In this document: piece by piece, positions 45,559 through 54,339 of the stretch
Numbering within the stretch: position 1 is the stretch's first letter
Layout: every line of letters starts with the position of its first letter
Source of the DNA: Spirosoma validum
GTDB lineage: Bacteria > Bacteroidota > Bacteroidia > Cytophagales > Spirosomataceae
DNA length: 64,000 nucleotides
Direction of reading: 5' to 3'
Assembly (NCBI RefSeq): GCF_014699035.1
Contig: NZ_JACXAA010000013.1
Span: 1 to 64,000, forward strand
Translations under genes and position numbers: made by a program
Notes under the pieces: generated by a model
Told to the model about the DNA's origin: nothing
Databases searched by the model: none
The model's input: only the letters and a program-made list of their open reading frames with translations

Positions 45559-45686
45559 ATAGCATCTTCAAAGTCGGTCTTTACTAAGGTCGCGTATTGA
45601 AGATTGGTCTTTGTAAGATTAGCTTTGTAAAGAATAGCTTCACTAAGGTTTGCACTATAAAGGTCTGTCTCATATAAGTTAGCACA

Positions 45687-45730
45687 CTAAAGCTTACATG
45701 CCAAATGTTAATTTGGCATGTAAGCTTTAG
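45687..45730. repeat. 44-bp perfect hairpin (20-bp arms, GTTA loop)
   Basis: Arm 45687-45706 and its exact reverse complement 45711-45730 flank GTTA. It lies within the pentapeptide-repeat frame and adds two in-frame stops. Repeats continue in the same frame on both sides, so a stretch of about 42 bp was added. The perfect arms suggest a replication template switch or a recent insertion. Confidence 0.85.
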
Positions 45731-46149
45731 TTAGGTTAGCAGAAGATAGGTTTGCTTGAAAAAGACTTGCGCGAGGAAGGAATGCTTCTGTAAGGTCAGT
45801 ATCATCCAAGTTAGCATCATCGAGAGAAGCTCCTTCGAACTTAGCTTTTTTAAGGATAGCTTCAGTAAGGCTGGCATATCTAAGATTGGCATAAGAAAGA
45901 TCAGCTTCAGTGAGGTTTGCTCCATAAAATTGAGTTCGCTCAAGATTAACCCACTTCAGATTAGCCCCAGAAAGATTTACCCCTGCAAAATTAGCGAAAC
46001 TTAGATCAGTTCGAGAAAAATCTATACCCTGTAAGTCGTACTGCCACAGGGGATAGAACGATCTAAAATCTAACTCGCTGAGGTCTACTTTTAGATTAGG
46101 ATGCTCTGACTTCCATCTATTCCAGGCTTCACTCCCTTCCTTAATTAAG

Positions 46150-46308
46150 TTAAATAGCTTTTCCTTCTCCATCGGTGAGTTGGGGTATTGCCCGTTGGGC
46201 AAACTGGGCATCAAATTGCGGGTCTTCAATAGCGAGAAAGCCAACCAATTGTGCAAGGCCCATACTAATAGCAGTAAGCAACAACCAAACTGTGGTGTAG
46301 GCTTTCAT
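46150..46308 (-). CDS. possible small membrane protein
   Basis: A 52-residue frame from ATG 46308 (MKAYTTVWLLLTAISMGLAQ) with one hydrophobic segment, overlapping the start of the pentapeptide gene in another frame. No family recognised; it may be a leader peptide or chance. Confidence 0.25.
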   Translation of the reverse strand: MKAYTTVWLLLTAISMGLAQLVGFLAIEDPQFDAQFAQRAIPQLTDGEGKAI

Positions 46309-46398
46309 GCCTTGACTGGTTAACCGAGTGAGCTTAAGACTGTTAAATATAGGAAAGAATGCCAAAGGATAGTCATAAATCTGCAATCCGGCGCATAA

Positions 46399-46499
46399 AA
46401 CGCCCGAATTAATGAGCAGATAGATGAATACTTTGTCGTCTAAGATGGGGGCGTATATATGAACGTTTCTTTGTCTCAGGTGGGAGCTTTTTGTGAGAT
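46399..46499 (+). repeat. dispersed GTCTCA repeat, copy 9 (long form)
   Basis: AACGCCCGAATTAATGAGCA at 46399, AGATGAATACTTTGTCGTC, GGGGGCGTATATATGAACG, GTCTCA (46473-46478), GTGGGAGCTTTTTG, TGAGAT (46494-46499). It is the best full-length example, parallel to copy 5. Confidence 0.78.
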
Positions 46500-46601
46500 T
46501 TTGTCATGTGATGCTAACCAATCAGGCATGAATACTACCGCTTTTTTATTCTCTACACAGGCAAACGGACGTTCACTAGGGTATAAAAACGTGATCTTAC
46601 G

Positions 46602-47276
46602 TTAGTAAAGAATACCATCCTGCTTACCAAACGGTCTATTTTCTGGCACACTTTGCAGCGTAGTCGCCCCAGCTCGTATCGCCAGAATCGTCGCGTCGAT
46701 GACATCATCTGGTTGCACATCTTTCCGTTTCGTCATCTTTAGGGTGTTGGCAATCACCTGCAGGTAGCTCTGGGCATGCCTGGCAATCATTGCCAGCCTC
46801 TCTGTTGCCCCTTCAGGCGTTGATTTGTTCGACAGCAAGGCTTGCCGCTGGTTGAGATAGTAAAAGCTAAGCTCTGGATGGGCTTCCCGCAAGGGATAGC
46901 CTGGATGATCCCCCAGAAACCGATTCGCTTCCTTTATTTTTCCGCCTATATTCCAGGTTTGTTTGGACACGCCTTTGCCCGTGTGGAGCCGATTAAGCCG
47001 GTTTGCCTCTGCGTAGGTGGCTGCGTATACGGCTGCCCGGTGTGGGGTAAAAAAAATGGAGGCTCTCTTTTTTGGGCCAAGCAATGCTTGAGCCTCGACT
47101 TCACAACTACGATAGCTGGTATCAGCAAAGTGGAGCGGTATGTCGATTAAGGCTAGCTTGGCGGGGATAGCTGGTAGCTCATCTAAGCTTTGTATAATGC
47201 CATGCTGCAGCCTAGCTTCTTGGTCGATACTGGCAACCAGCCCGCCCGCCCGGCATCCATCTATTCCTACATACAT
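46602..47276 (-). CDS. DUF429 domain protein
   Basis: 224 residues. It begins MYVGIDGCRAGGLVASID with the DUF429 signature (IDGCR.GW-like), then LALIDIPLHFAD, CEVEAQALLG, SIFFTPHRAAVYA, REAHPELSFYYLN and a late DDVIDATILAIRA. The fold is RNase-H/resolvase-like (acidic residues D6, D46 region and D205 region). Function unknown; members are often annotated as predicted nucleases. Monocistronic. Confidence 0.88.
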   Translation of the reverse strand: MYVGIDGCRAGGLVASIDQEARLQHGIIQSLDELPAIPAKLALIDIPLHFADTSYRSCEVEAQALLGPKKRASIFFTPHRAAVYAATYAEANRLNRLHTGKGVSKQTWNIGGKIKEANRFLGDHPGYPLREAHPELSFYYLNQRQALLSNKSTPEGATERLAMIARHAQSYLQVIANTLKMTKRKDVQPDDVIDATILAIRAGATTLQSVPENRPFGKQDGILY

Positions 47277-47598
47277 AGCTACCTTCTAAATTCTATTCCT
47301 TACTCGATTGACTTAGATAAGGGGTCAGTTGTTTTAGATCGGTCACCCAGACCAGGGTATTCTGAGAATTCATCAATATGATCAATTGGCTACCCTATAG
47401 GTTGATGATTGTACAACAGCATTACATACCCATTTAAACTCATCAATGGAGAGAAACGGTTGGTCAGCTCCTAAAGCGGCTCACGCCTTAACGTTTGTCG
47501 CTTCAGCTAACCCCCTCCAATAATAGCTGTACCGGCTAGTAAACAGAAGTAGTGTCCAGTCTGGCAAATCCACATTGTTGGAGCTCTGGATTCGGACA
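47277..47598. other. intergenic region
   Basis: About 320 bp with nothing recognised beyond the upstream region of the DUF429 gene and the 3' side of the oxidoreductase gene. Confidence 0.45.
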
Positions 47599-48717
47599 TT
47601 ACACCAGGTTTACTTTTTGCCCAGTTGTTGCTGCCCGGTAAATCCCTTCAATAACCCGCATATCCCGACGACCTTCTTCGCCGGCTATATGGCTGGGTAA
47701 GGCTTTCTTCGATAGGATGTGTTGGGCGATGTCATCCAGTTGAGCCGCTTGCTGATTGACCACCGGAAAATCAAAGGCGCCTTGACTGCTGCGACCTTTA
47801 AAGGGGCCATAGCTCAGAGCGGGTTCCAGTTCAAAGTAGCCTTCATCGGCCGAGGCATAGAAGCGATCGATACTGCAGTTTGAGGTGCAGGATGAGGTGC
47901 AAATGGCCCCACTGGGGAAATAGAGTTGCCAGGTTATGTTTTCTTCGACCTCCCGGAACAGATCAGGCATGGTTACCGGGCCAAATTGAGCCGTAACGGC
48001 CAGGGGTTCTTCTCCCAATACATACCGGGCACTCTGAACGCAGTAAACACCCAGATTCATCAGGGGACCTCCGCCCGCCAGCGCTTTCTTTAAATGCCAA
48101 TCATCGGGAGGTATCCCCGCTAACCGATAGCCTAGCGAAGCCTCAATCAGCCGTACCTGACCGAAGACTTTGTGTTGACCCAATCGTTTTAGTTCGATGT
48201 GATGCGGGTCGTAGTGCAATCGGTACCCCACCGCCAGCTGGACACCTGCCTGCTGGCAAGCATCAATCATTTGCTGACAGTCTTGGGGGGTAAAGGCCAT
48301 CGGTTTTTCGACGATAACATGCTTGCCCGCTTTGGCGGCTCGCAGGGTGAATTCTTTGTGCAAGCCATTGGGCAGGGTGATATACACCAGGTCAATCGCC
48401 GGATTATGGATGATCTGATCGAACGTCTGGTAGGTATAGCTATTCTTGTGGGGAATATTAAACTCGGTCATCCATTGAGTCGCTTTAGCGGGTGTTCCCG
48501 TAATGATACCCGCCAGGTGGCAATAGTTTGAGGCCGCAATACCTGCTTTGAGTACGTTGGCATAGCGGCCTAATCCGCAGAGCGCAATGTTTACTTTTCG
48601 CTTATCAACGTTGTTGGCCCGTTGCTGAGCCATGGCCGATAGGGGGGGTAAAGTCAGGGAGGCTCCCACTGCCCGTCCCATTTGGGCCATAAATGTGCGT
48701 CTTGAAAAGGGGGGCAT
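47599..48717 (-). CDS. Gfo/Idh/MocA-family oxidoreductase with Tat signal
   Basis: 372 residues from ATG 48717 (MPPFSRRTFMAQMGRAVGAS), which puts the twin-arginine motif SRRTFM near the N-terminus, followed by a hydrophobic segment and cleavage after SAMAQ. Rossmann domain: VNIALCGLGRYANVLKAGI; the catalytic-type EKPMAF (HVIVEKPMAFTPQDC) and the substrate-side domain (YRLHYDPHH, GGGPLMNLGVYCVQSARYVLG) are present. It probably acts on sugars in the periplasm with bound NAD(P); substrate unknown. Confidence 0.9.
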   Translation of the reverse strand: MPPFSRRTFMAQMGRAVGASLTLPPLSAMAQQRANNVDKRKVNIALCGLGRYANVLKAGIAASNYCHLAGIITGTPAKATQWMTEFNIPHKNSYTYQTFDQIIHNPAIDLVYITLPNGLHKEFTLRAAKAGKHVIVEKPMAFTPQDCQQMIDACQQAGVQLAVGYRLHYDPHHIELKRLGQHKVFGQVRLIEASLGYRLAGIPPDDWHLKKALAGGGPLMNLGVYCVQSARYVLGEEPLAVTAQFGPVTMPDLFREVEENITWQLYFPSGAICTSSCTSNCSIDRFYASADEGYFELEPALSYGPFKGRSSQGAFDFPVVNQQAAQLDDIAQHILSKKALPSHIAGEEGRRDMRVIEGIYRAATTGQKVNLV

Positions 48718-48965
48718 CGTTGGTCGGCTTTGGGTTAGGTCTAGCCGGGATTTACCAAAAGTAGCCAACCGGTCAAATGTGCGCTGGTTTATTCCACCAG
48801 TGGTTTAATGAGGGGACAAGCGAAATAGGGTAATGCCCCAAAATGCTAAAAGGAGTGTTTACTTACAATAAATGACATTTGGTTTTATAACTGATAAATG
48901 AAAGCAGATGGCTCATCCAATTATTGTATGCGAACGATGATTGAACAAGCCATCTCTTTAAAAAT

Positions 48966-51641
48966 CTATTCCGCTCGTAAAGTCTTTATTGGGTTCACCA
49001 GAGCGGCTTTCACGCTTCGTAGACTAACGCTCAATAAAGCAACCAGGAACGTGATCAGAATGGCCAGCATAAAAATACCTGGCCCAATTTCAATACGATA
49101 CACAAAACTGGCCAGCCACTTATTCATTGACCACCATCCCAGCGGGGCCGCCAGTACAAATGACAGCAGCAGCAGACGAGAAAACTCTTTCCCAAACAGC
49201 CAAAGAATACCAGACGTGCTCGCTCCTAATACCTTGCGCACGCCAATTTCCTTCTTTTTTTGATCCGCCATGAATGACACCAACCCGTACAGGCCCAGGC
49301 AACCAACAAAAATGGCGATACCCGCAAACCCTTCAATGAGTCTGAGCAGCATACGATCGAGCTTATAGAGCCGGTCAATGTCTTCATCCAGAAAACGGTA
49401 CATGTAAACCGATGACGGATACAGGGCCGTCCAGACTTTTTCAAATCCGGCTAGTGTAGCCTTCAGATTCGTCGGGTTCACTTTTATCCCACAACTAGTA
49501 TACATCTCACGACGGGTTGTCAGGCAAAGCGGCTCAATCGCGGTACGAAACGACTTAAAATGGAAGTTTTTCATCACCCCTACGATGGTCCCCGATTGAC
49601 CATTGATCGTTGCCGTTTTGCCGATTACATCCTGTATGAAGGCTAACCCAAGGGCTTTCACGGCGGCTTCGTTTAGTAAGTACTCCCGGACTGTATCGGA
49701 CGAAGCCAGATTGCGACCGGCCAGAATGGGTATTTTAAACGTGGGCACGAACTGATCGTCCCCGGTTTTATAGGCTATGTTGAAGCTTTCAGCTTTCAAG
49801 CGCGAGGCATAGCGAATGCCGGTGCTGGCCAGAAATTCGGTTGCAGGAGGACTATCAAAAAACGTCACGTTTTGCACGCCAGCCATTGCCGAAAGCTGGG
49901 TACCTAAAGTAGTTATTTTTGACTTTTGATGATCAGGTATGGGTAGAATGACAATGGCATCTTTCTGAAAACCCATGTTGGCCTGCTCTGAATAGCGTAC
50001 CTGGTTGGTAATGATCAGCGTGCCGATAATGAGCAGTTGCGAGATGGCAAACTGCGTGACAACCAGCCCTCTTCGTAGGGAGAAGCCCCCTGCCGATTGT
50101 TGAGAGAGCTTCCCTTTCAGTGCCAGCACGGGCTGAAAACGAGCCAGAATCAAACCGGGATAAGCGCCTGAACAGAACGTCACGATCAATAGCAGACCGA
50201 CCAAAAACGTAAATAGGTATGTATCCGTCAAGGGATTGATGACTAACTCAATATCAAACCATTGATTGACAGTCGGTACGACCAGATACGCCAGTCCTAA
50301 AGCGATAATCAGGGCTACGCCAGCGATGAGCGCCGTTTCAGTGATAAATTGCCAGAAAAGCGCTCCTCGTTGGCTGCCCAATGCTTTCCGAACACCGATT
50401 TCCCTGGAGCGATCCAGTGCCTGCGCTGTTGCCAAGTTAATAAAATTGACGCAGGCCGTAACCACCAGGAAAAAGCCGATCAGGGCAAACGTCCAGAGAT
50501 TTTTTTTCTCCATATATCCCCGCAGCTTGGGGTTAAAGTGAACACCGGAAAGTGGCTGTAACTTAAACTGAAAGATCCTGGCATTCTCTTTGTCATAGTA
50601 TTTAGCACTAATGGCCGGAAGAATATTGGAATCGACCATCGCTGCCGACACCCCTGATTTGAGCTTGATGAAGCACTGCATCTCCTTATTAAAACCTACC
50701 CACCAGTCTTTTTCAACCAGCCAGGGACTATGGTCCTGCAAATTGCTGTAAGGAAGATAGATTTCCGTATGAAAATCGGTCGTAGCCGGCAGGTTCTCAA
50801 GAACACCCGTAATGGTTACGACCAGGGAACTATCAATGCGCAACAGCTGACCGATAGGGTCAATATCCCCAAAGTATTTTTTGGCAATTCGCTCCGTGAT
50901 GAGCGCGGTATTACGCTCCTGCAAGGCTGTTTGCGGATCACCTTCCAACAGTGGAAAATTGAAAATGTGTAGCAGATCTGCATCAGCGAAGGCCACGTCT
51001 TCCTTAAATTTTTTCTGGGGCGAAACAGACACCACGCGCTCTTTCAAAAAACCAATTCGCCCCACTTTTTCGGCAACATCGTAGTCACTTTTGAAGGCTT
51101 CGCCCATCGGATTGGGAACGCCCGTACTATAAGTCACCTTTTCGGTACGAAGCTCTGTCGTAATGCGATAGATCCGATTATAATCTGCATGGAAGGTATC
51201 AAAACTGAGATGGTATTTGACCAACGTAAAGGTCAGAATGGCCCCGGCAATGCCCAGACTCAGACTCAATACGTTGATCAGCGTATAGGATTTGTGCCGA
51301 TTCAGTTTTCTGAACGCGATTTTAGCATAATTGCTTACCATAGTCATTGGGTTTGGATCGGAATAATCAGTTTGTTTTGTGTCTATGTGGATGGATTGAC
51401 CCGGCTTACGCCAAAGCCGGGGATGCAGCAGCAATAGCATTTCCAGCATGTACAGCAGTTGGGCTTTCGTAACCCCGTACCGATGGACTCGCTTTTGAAA
51501 CAATTCATGCAAATCGCCCAGTATTTCGTCCCGTATATAAGGAGCCGTAATACGAATAAGTAGCTGCTCAGCCCAGCGTGGTGGCTGGATCCCTGACTGC
51601 TTCGAATGGCTTTGTAGCTGGTTTTTATTTCTCCGATTCAT
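48966..51641 (-). CDS. FtsX/MacB-type ABC transporter permease with N-terminal prefix domain
   Basis: 891 residues. The N-terminal permease-prefix domain (PPRWAEQLLIRITAPYIRDEILGDLHELF, residues about 20-90) is followed by two repeats of MacB periplasmic core plus FtsX domain, each with transmembrane helices: TM1 near INVLSLSLGIAGAILTFTLV; three near FALIGFFLVVTACVNFINLATA, GVALIIALGLAYLVVP and FLVGLLLIVTFCSGAYPGLIL; the second set after SLRRGLVVTQFAISQLLIIGTLII and at the C-terminus. The motif DRSREIGVRKALGSQRG recurs as KKKEIGVRKVLGASTSG. No ATPase is encoded nearby. It overlaps padR by 4 nt (ATGA). Confidence 0.92.
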   Translation of the reverse strand: MNRRNKNQLQSHSKQSGIQPPRWAEQLLIRITAPYIRDEILGDLHELFQKRVHRYGVTKAQLLYMLEMLLLLHPRLWRKPGQSIHIDTKQTDYSDPNPMTMVSNYAKIAFRKLNRHKSYTLINVLSLSLGIAGAILTFTLVKYHLSFDTFHADYNRIYRITTELRTEKVTYSTGVPNPMGEAFKSDYDVAEKVGRIGFLKERVVSVSPQKKFKEDVAFADADLLHIFNFPLLEGDPQTALQERNTALITERIAKKYFGDIDPIGQLLRIDSSLVVTITGVLENLPATTDFHTEIYLPYSNLQDHSPWLVEKDWWVGFNKEMQCFIKLKSGVSAAMVDSNILPAISAKYYDKENARIFQFKLQPLSGVHFNPKLRGYMEKKNLWTFALIGFFLVVTACVNFINLATAQALDRSREIGVRKALGSQRGALFWQFITETALIAGVALIIALGLAYLVVPTVNQWFDIELVINPLTDTYLFTFLVGLLLIVTFCSGAYPGLILARFQPVLALKGKLSQQSAGGFSLRRGLVVTQFAISQLLIIGTLIITNQVRYSEQANMGFQKDAIVILPIPDHQKSKITTLGTQLSAMAGVQNVTFFDSPPATEFLASTGIRYASRLKAESFNIAYKTGDDQFVPTFKIPILAGRNLASSDTVREYLLNEAAVKALGLAFIQDVIGKTATINGQSGTIVGVMKNFHFKSFRTAIEPLCLTTRREMYTSCGIKVNPTNLKATLAGFEKVWTALYPSSVYMYRFLDEDIDRLYKLDRMLLRLIEGFAGIAIFVGCLGLYGLVSFMADQKKKEIGVRKVLGASTSGILWLFGKEFSRLLLLSFVLAAPLGWWSMNKWLASFVYRIEIGPGIFMLAILITFLVALLSVSLRSVKAALVNPIKTLRAE

Positions 51642-51973
51642 GTTAAGTGATCAAAAGCGGTTTTGGGAATACCATTCCATAATTCGTTCCGGATGCGTCG
51701 TGCTTCCTGTAGGGCTTTTTCACCGGCCAGGGTAATGGTAAACAGGCGTTTGCTTCGACCTCCTCGTTCGGCCATTGGCTCACTAAACCGGGAATGAACC
51801 AATCCTTTTTCCTCTAATCGTTGCAGCGTCCGATGAACAACGCCTAAGCTCATGGGCCGCTCCAAACGGCTGCTTAGTTCCTCCAGGACCGCTACCCCAT
51901 AGGCGTCATCGTAAAGTAGCGCGACCGTTAGCAGAACGATCTCTTCGAACTCACCCAGTTGAGTCCCTTTCAT
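51638..51973 (-). CDS. PadR-family transcriptional regulator
   Basis: 111 residues from ATG 51973 (MKGTQLGEFEEIVLLTVALL). Winged helix: YDDAYGVAVLEELSSRLERPMSLGVVHRTLQRLEEKGLV, then the wing AERGGRSKRLFTITLAGEKAL. It is translationally coupled to the ABC permease, a very common PadR-permease pair in Bacteroidota. The upstream DNA holds a sigma-54-like promoter and twin palindromes. Confidence 0.9.
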   Translation of the reverse strand: MKGTQLGEFEEIVLLTVALLYDDAYGVAVLEELSSRLERPMSLGVVHRTLQRLEEKGLVHSRFSEPMAERGGRSKRLFTITLAGEKALQEARRIRNELWNGIPKTAFDHLT

Positions 51974-52023
51974 ATAGTAATGGGTTACAGAAACGAATAA
52001 AAAGTATCTTTCCCTTTTGCATA

Positions 52024-52037
52024 GCAAATAAAGGGCC
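52024..52037 (-). promoter_or_regulatory. candidate sigma-54 promoter for padR-ABC permease
   Basis: The minus strand reads TTGGCCCTTTATTTGCT: GG (-24) at 52037-52036 and GC (-12) at 52025-52024 with exactly 10 bases between, matching the GG-N10-GC rule. It lies about 50 bp upstream of the padR start. Confidence 0.5.
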
Positions 52038-52101
52038 AATAGGACTAATTCGCTCCATACCCTCAAAAAGGTTATTTTAAGCTTTCGTCATCGCTATTCT
52101 C

Positions 52102-52142
52102 GTCCGTTTTCGGACTGTCAACTGTCCAAATTTGGACAGTTG
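52102..52142. promoter_or_regulatory. twin palindromic operator/enhancer
   Basis: GTCCG-TTTT-CGGAC (52102-52115) and GTCCA-AATT-TGGAC (52124-52137) share a 5-4-5 layout, and their centres are 22 bp apart. The second is embedded in a 24-bp perfect palindrome (52119-52142). At roughly -90 to -130 from the predicted start they suit an enhancer-binding activator. Confidence 0.6.
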
Positions 52143-52425
52143 GTGACAGGAAGCAAAGCATGGGGCCTTTTTCAATTTGGGAGGATCACACCAGTTACAG
52201 AAATGCAGTTAGCAATTTCCACGCTAAATTCATACTGTTTTACCGTCTCTTTCAACGCCCTTTTTGTGGCACAGATCCACATGCTTATATCATTCTAATA
52301 AAGACATATTCCACTGCACTCAGTTAGCTTTCCGTAGTAGGCTAAACCAATAGACCACTTAAACAAGAATGAGGAACTTGATGGAGTGAACTTTTGTAGT
52401 TACCTTAGTCTAAAACTTCATCGAC

Positions 52426-52854
52426 ATGGCCCTAGCATTGCCGCTCATTGCCTCCAACCCATCCTTGCAGCCGCGACTCTTGACCGAGCAGGAAATCATC
52501 ACCCGTAGTCGACAAGGGGTGCTACGCGCCGAGGCCGACCGCGTGGCCGGTTTGGTCGGCTTAACCGACAAGGAATTGGCAGCTGCCCTGGGCTTATCTG
52601 CTTCTTACCTGCACCGGCTGAAGATTGATCAGCGCATTAGTCAAGATGCCTCCGAGCGGCTGCTACTGCTGGAGAATCTCCTTCTGCACGCTTTGGATAC
52701 CTTCGAGGAACGAAGCAAAACCGTCTTAGGCTGGCTACACTCCCCCTTACGGGAGTTGGATTACCAAACTCCCTTACAGGCCCTGGACACTGTCACAGGC
52801 TTTACATTAGTTGACCGGGTGCTGGGCCGCATTGATTATGGCATCTTTGGATAA
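52426..52854 (+). CDS. Xre/MbcA/ParS-type antitoxin (DUF2384)
   Basis: 142 residues. The N-terminal Xre-like segment (LTEQEIITRSRQGVLRAEADRVAGLVGLTDKELAAALGLS) is followed by a DUF2384 C-terminal part (LLLHALDTFEERSKTVLGWLHSP then LQALDTVTGFTLVDRVLGRIDYG). This is the standard antitoxin of RES toxins. Its stop lies 3 nt before the toxin start, and the antitoxin is first in the operon, as usual. Confidence 0.92.
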   Translation: MALALPLIASNPSLQPRLLTEQEIITRSRQGVLRAEADRVAGLVGLTDKELAAALGLSASYLHRLKIDQRISQDASERLLLLENLLLHALDTFEERSKTVLGWLHSPLRELDYQTPLQALDTVTGFTLVDRVLGRIDYGIFG

Positions 52855-52857
52855 GCT

Positions 52858-53328
52858 ATGGCCATCGTTTATCGCGTAGTGCGGCAGAAGTATGCTGACC
52901 GTCCCCTAGATGTTACCGGTACGTGGCTCAATGGAGGCCGTTGGAATCCACCGGGTGTTGGCATCCTCTATACCACCGCTGAGCATCCCGCTTTGGCTTT
53001 AGTAGAGATCCTAGTACACATGCCGCAAGTACCCTTCGATGAGTTACCCGCCTACCGATTATTCAGTTTGGAGTTACCTCAGAACAGCCAGCGGGTAGTG
53101 GACGCGACTGACCTACCGCCTTACTGGCAGGAGAACGCCTACAACCGGAGTCAGCATCTTCTCGCCGAATGGCTAGCCAAGCCGGATGTGTTAGCCTTGG
53201 GTGTGCCCTCCTCGGTGATGCCATCCGGGATCAATTACTTACTGCATCCGGCCCATAGTGGCTATGGCTCTGTACGAGTAATTGACGAGAAGCCTCTGGT
53301 AATTGATCCCCGCCTGTGGTCGAAGTAG
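52858..53328 (+). CDS. RES-domain toxin
   Basis: 156 residues. RES motifs: YRVVRQKYADRPLDVTGTWLNGGRWNPPG (Arg, Gly-Arg-Trp), AEHPALALVEILVH (Glu) and PSSVMPSGINYLLHPAHSGY (Ser). RES toxins are NAD+-consuming ADP-ribosyltransferase-like enzymes that deplete NAD+ or modify a target. The full catalytic set appears present, so the system is probably functional. Confidence 0.92.
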   Translation: MAIVYRVVRQKYADRPLDVTGTWLNGGRWNPPGVGILYTTAEHPALALVEILVHMPQVPFDELPAYRLFSLELPQNSQRVVDATDLPPYWQENAYNRSQHLLAEWLAKPDVLALGVPSSVMPSGINYLLHPAHSGYGSVRVIDEKPLVIDPRLWSK

Positions 53329-53351
53329 CCAAGGTGACAGCAATTCCCTTC

Positions 53352-53375
53352 GTCTCACTGAGGAGCGTTTTTTTA
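53352..53375 (+). repeat. dispersed GTCTCA repeat, copy 10
   Basis: GTCTCA (53352-53357), CTGAGGAGCGTTTTTTT, then AAGA. It lies 23 nt after the RES toxin stop; its T run might terminate that transcript. Confidence 0.65.
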
Positions 53376-53495
53376 AGAAATGAATTGTCTTAGCCCCAAT
53401 CTTGAAAAAAGTCTTTTTTGCGATATTGAATGCAATTTGATCAAAAAGAATCTTCACAGTAAGGAGAATGAAGGTGCCCAGACTTGAATGCAGGA

Positions 53496-54339
53496 TTACT
53501 TCTTCTGCCCAAACTGCTTACGGTAAGCTATTGGTGTCATTCTGAATTCTTTTCTGAATAAGCGAATAAAAGCGCTCTCGTTCTCAAAGCCACATTGGGG
53601 AACGATGTTGCCTAGGGTGGCATCTGATTTTTTTAATAATAAAGATGCTTTCTTTAGTCGTAGTCGGATGAGGTATTGTAGGGGTGTCAATTCATAGGCG
53701 CTGCGGAAAAGGCGAATGAAATGATAGGGGGAGAGGTGGGCTAAATCAGCCAGTTGAGCGATGGTGATTTTTTCTGCTGGATGGTTGGTCATGTAGGCCA
53801 AGGCGAGTTTCAGTTTTTTATGCAGGTCTTTTTGGGTGGCCTCATGCGTGGCCGGTATTCGTTTGTCCGTTTGATACTGAGCTAACTCAAACCAAGGCTT
53901 CTTTGGCCGCGTGGAAGGATAGCCGTTTTTTTCGCGGAAGGCTTTGCGCTCCGGCGTGAAGTCCCACCAATTGAGTTTACTATTTGGGTGGTTGGCAAAA
54001 TGTATAACAAGCCGAAACTGATCTTCAACACAGGAATCTGTCCATACCCCTTTTTCCAATTCGTATTGATCAGTGAGCTGTGCGGGGTCCTTTCAACTCG
54101 TCTAGGGAATAATATCCCATCCAGATCAGGTCATGCGCAAAGCGTATGCCGACTGAGGGAAGACATTGAAACTCAGATAGCGCAAACAGCTCCATCGCCC
54201 TGATCCTTGACGTATCAAGCAACTTCTGCAATACCTCTATTTTGTGCAGGTGCAGTTCACTCTTTTTGATTTTCAGCGCGCGCAGCTTTTTTACTTCTGC
54301 AGGGGTTACTGCCAGTGGATTGAATTGCTCCTTAGTCAT
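53496..54339 (-). pseudogene. Cdd1 (pathogenicity-locus HhH)-AraC fusion gene broken by a small deletion
   Basis: The upstream part from ATG 54339 (MTKEQFNPLAVTPAEVKKLRA) has the helix-hairpin-helix block CLPSVGIRFAHDLIWMGYYS, then LDELKG, and runs to a stop. The downstream part in another frame continues DPAQLTDQYELEKGVWTDSC, FANHPNSKLNWWDF (the Cdd1 C-terminal end) and an AraC double HTH (ITIAQLADLAHLSPYHFIRLF, LGNIVPQCGFENESAFIRLF). The frames rejoin if AAAGG at the junction (near 54087-54093) was once AAAGGAAAGG: a 5-bp slippage loss. With 5 bp restored the length is 283 codons including the stop. Confidence 0.8.

Larger units (their letters stand above)
44463..46172 (-). pseudogene. pentapeptide-repeat gene destroyed by IS982, IS5 and a hairpin
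   Basis: It starts at ATG 46172 (MEKEKLFNLIKEGSEAWNRW), then pentapeptide repeats (A[DN]LSx: FANFAGVNLSGANLKWV...). A 44-bp perfect hairpin (45687-45730) brings a stop at 45708, but repeats resume in frame (ANLYETDLYSANLSEAILYKANL) until IS982 at 45551. Across IS982 the sequence continues DAILNNCSIYGISVWDLTG...TVDDLE-type residues (VIVDDLE), then IS5 cuts it at 44462. In the family I know, this is followed by VAQFIYLL and a C-terminal effector-like domain, which is absent here. The original gene was thus a pentapeptide protein with a lost C-terminal domain. Confidence 0.82.
51974..52425. other. intergenic regulatory region between padR and the toxin-antitoxin pair
   Basis: No gene. It holds the sigma-54-like promoter and twin palindromes near the padR side. 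The remaining sequence to 52425 shows an AACGCCC (52255) but no full repeat core. Confidence 0.5.
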
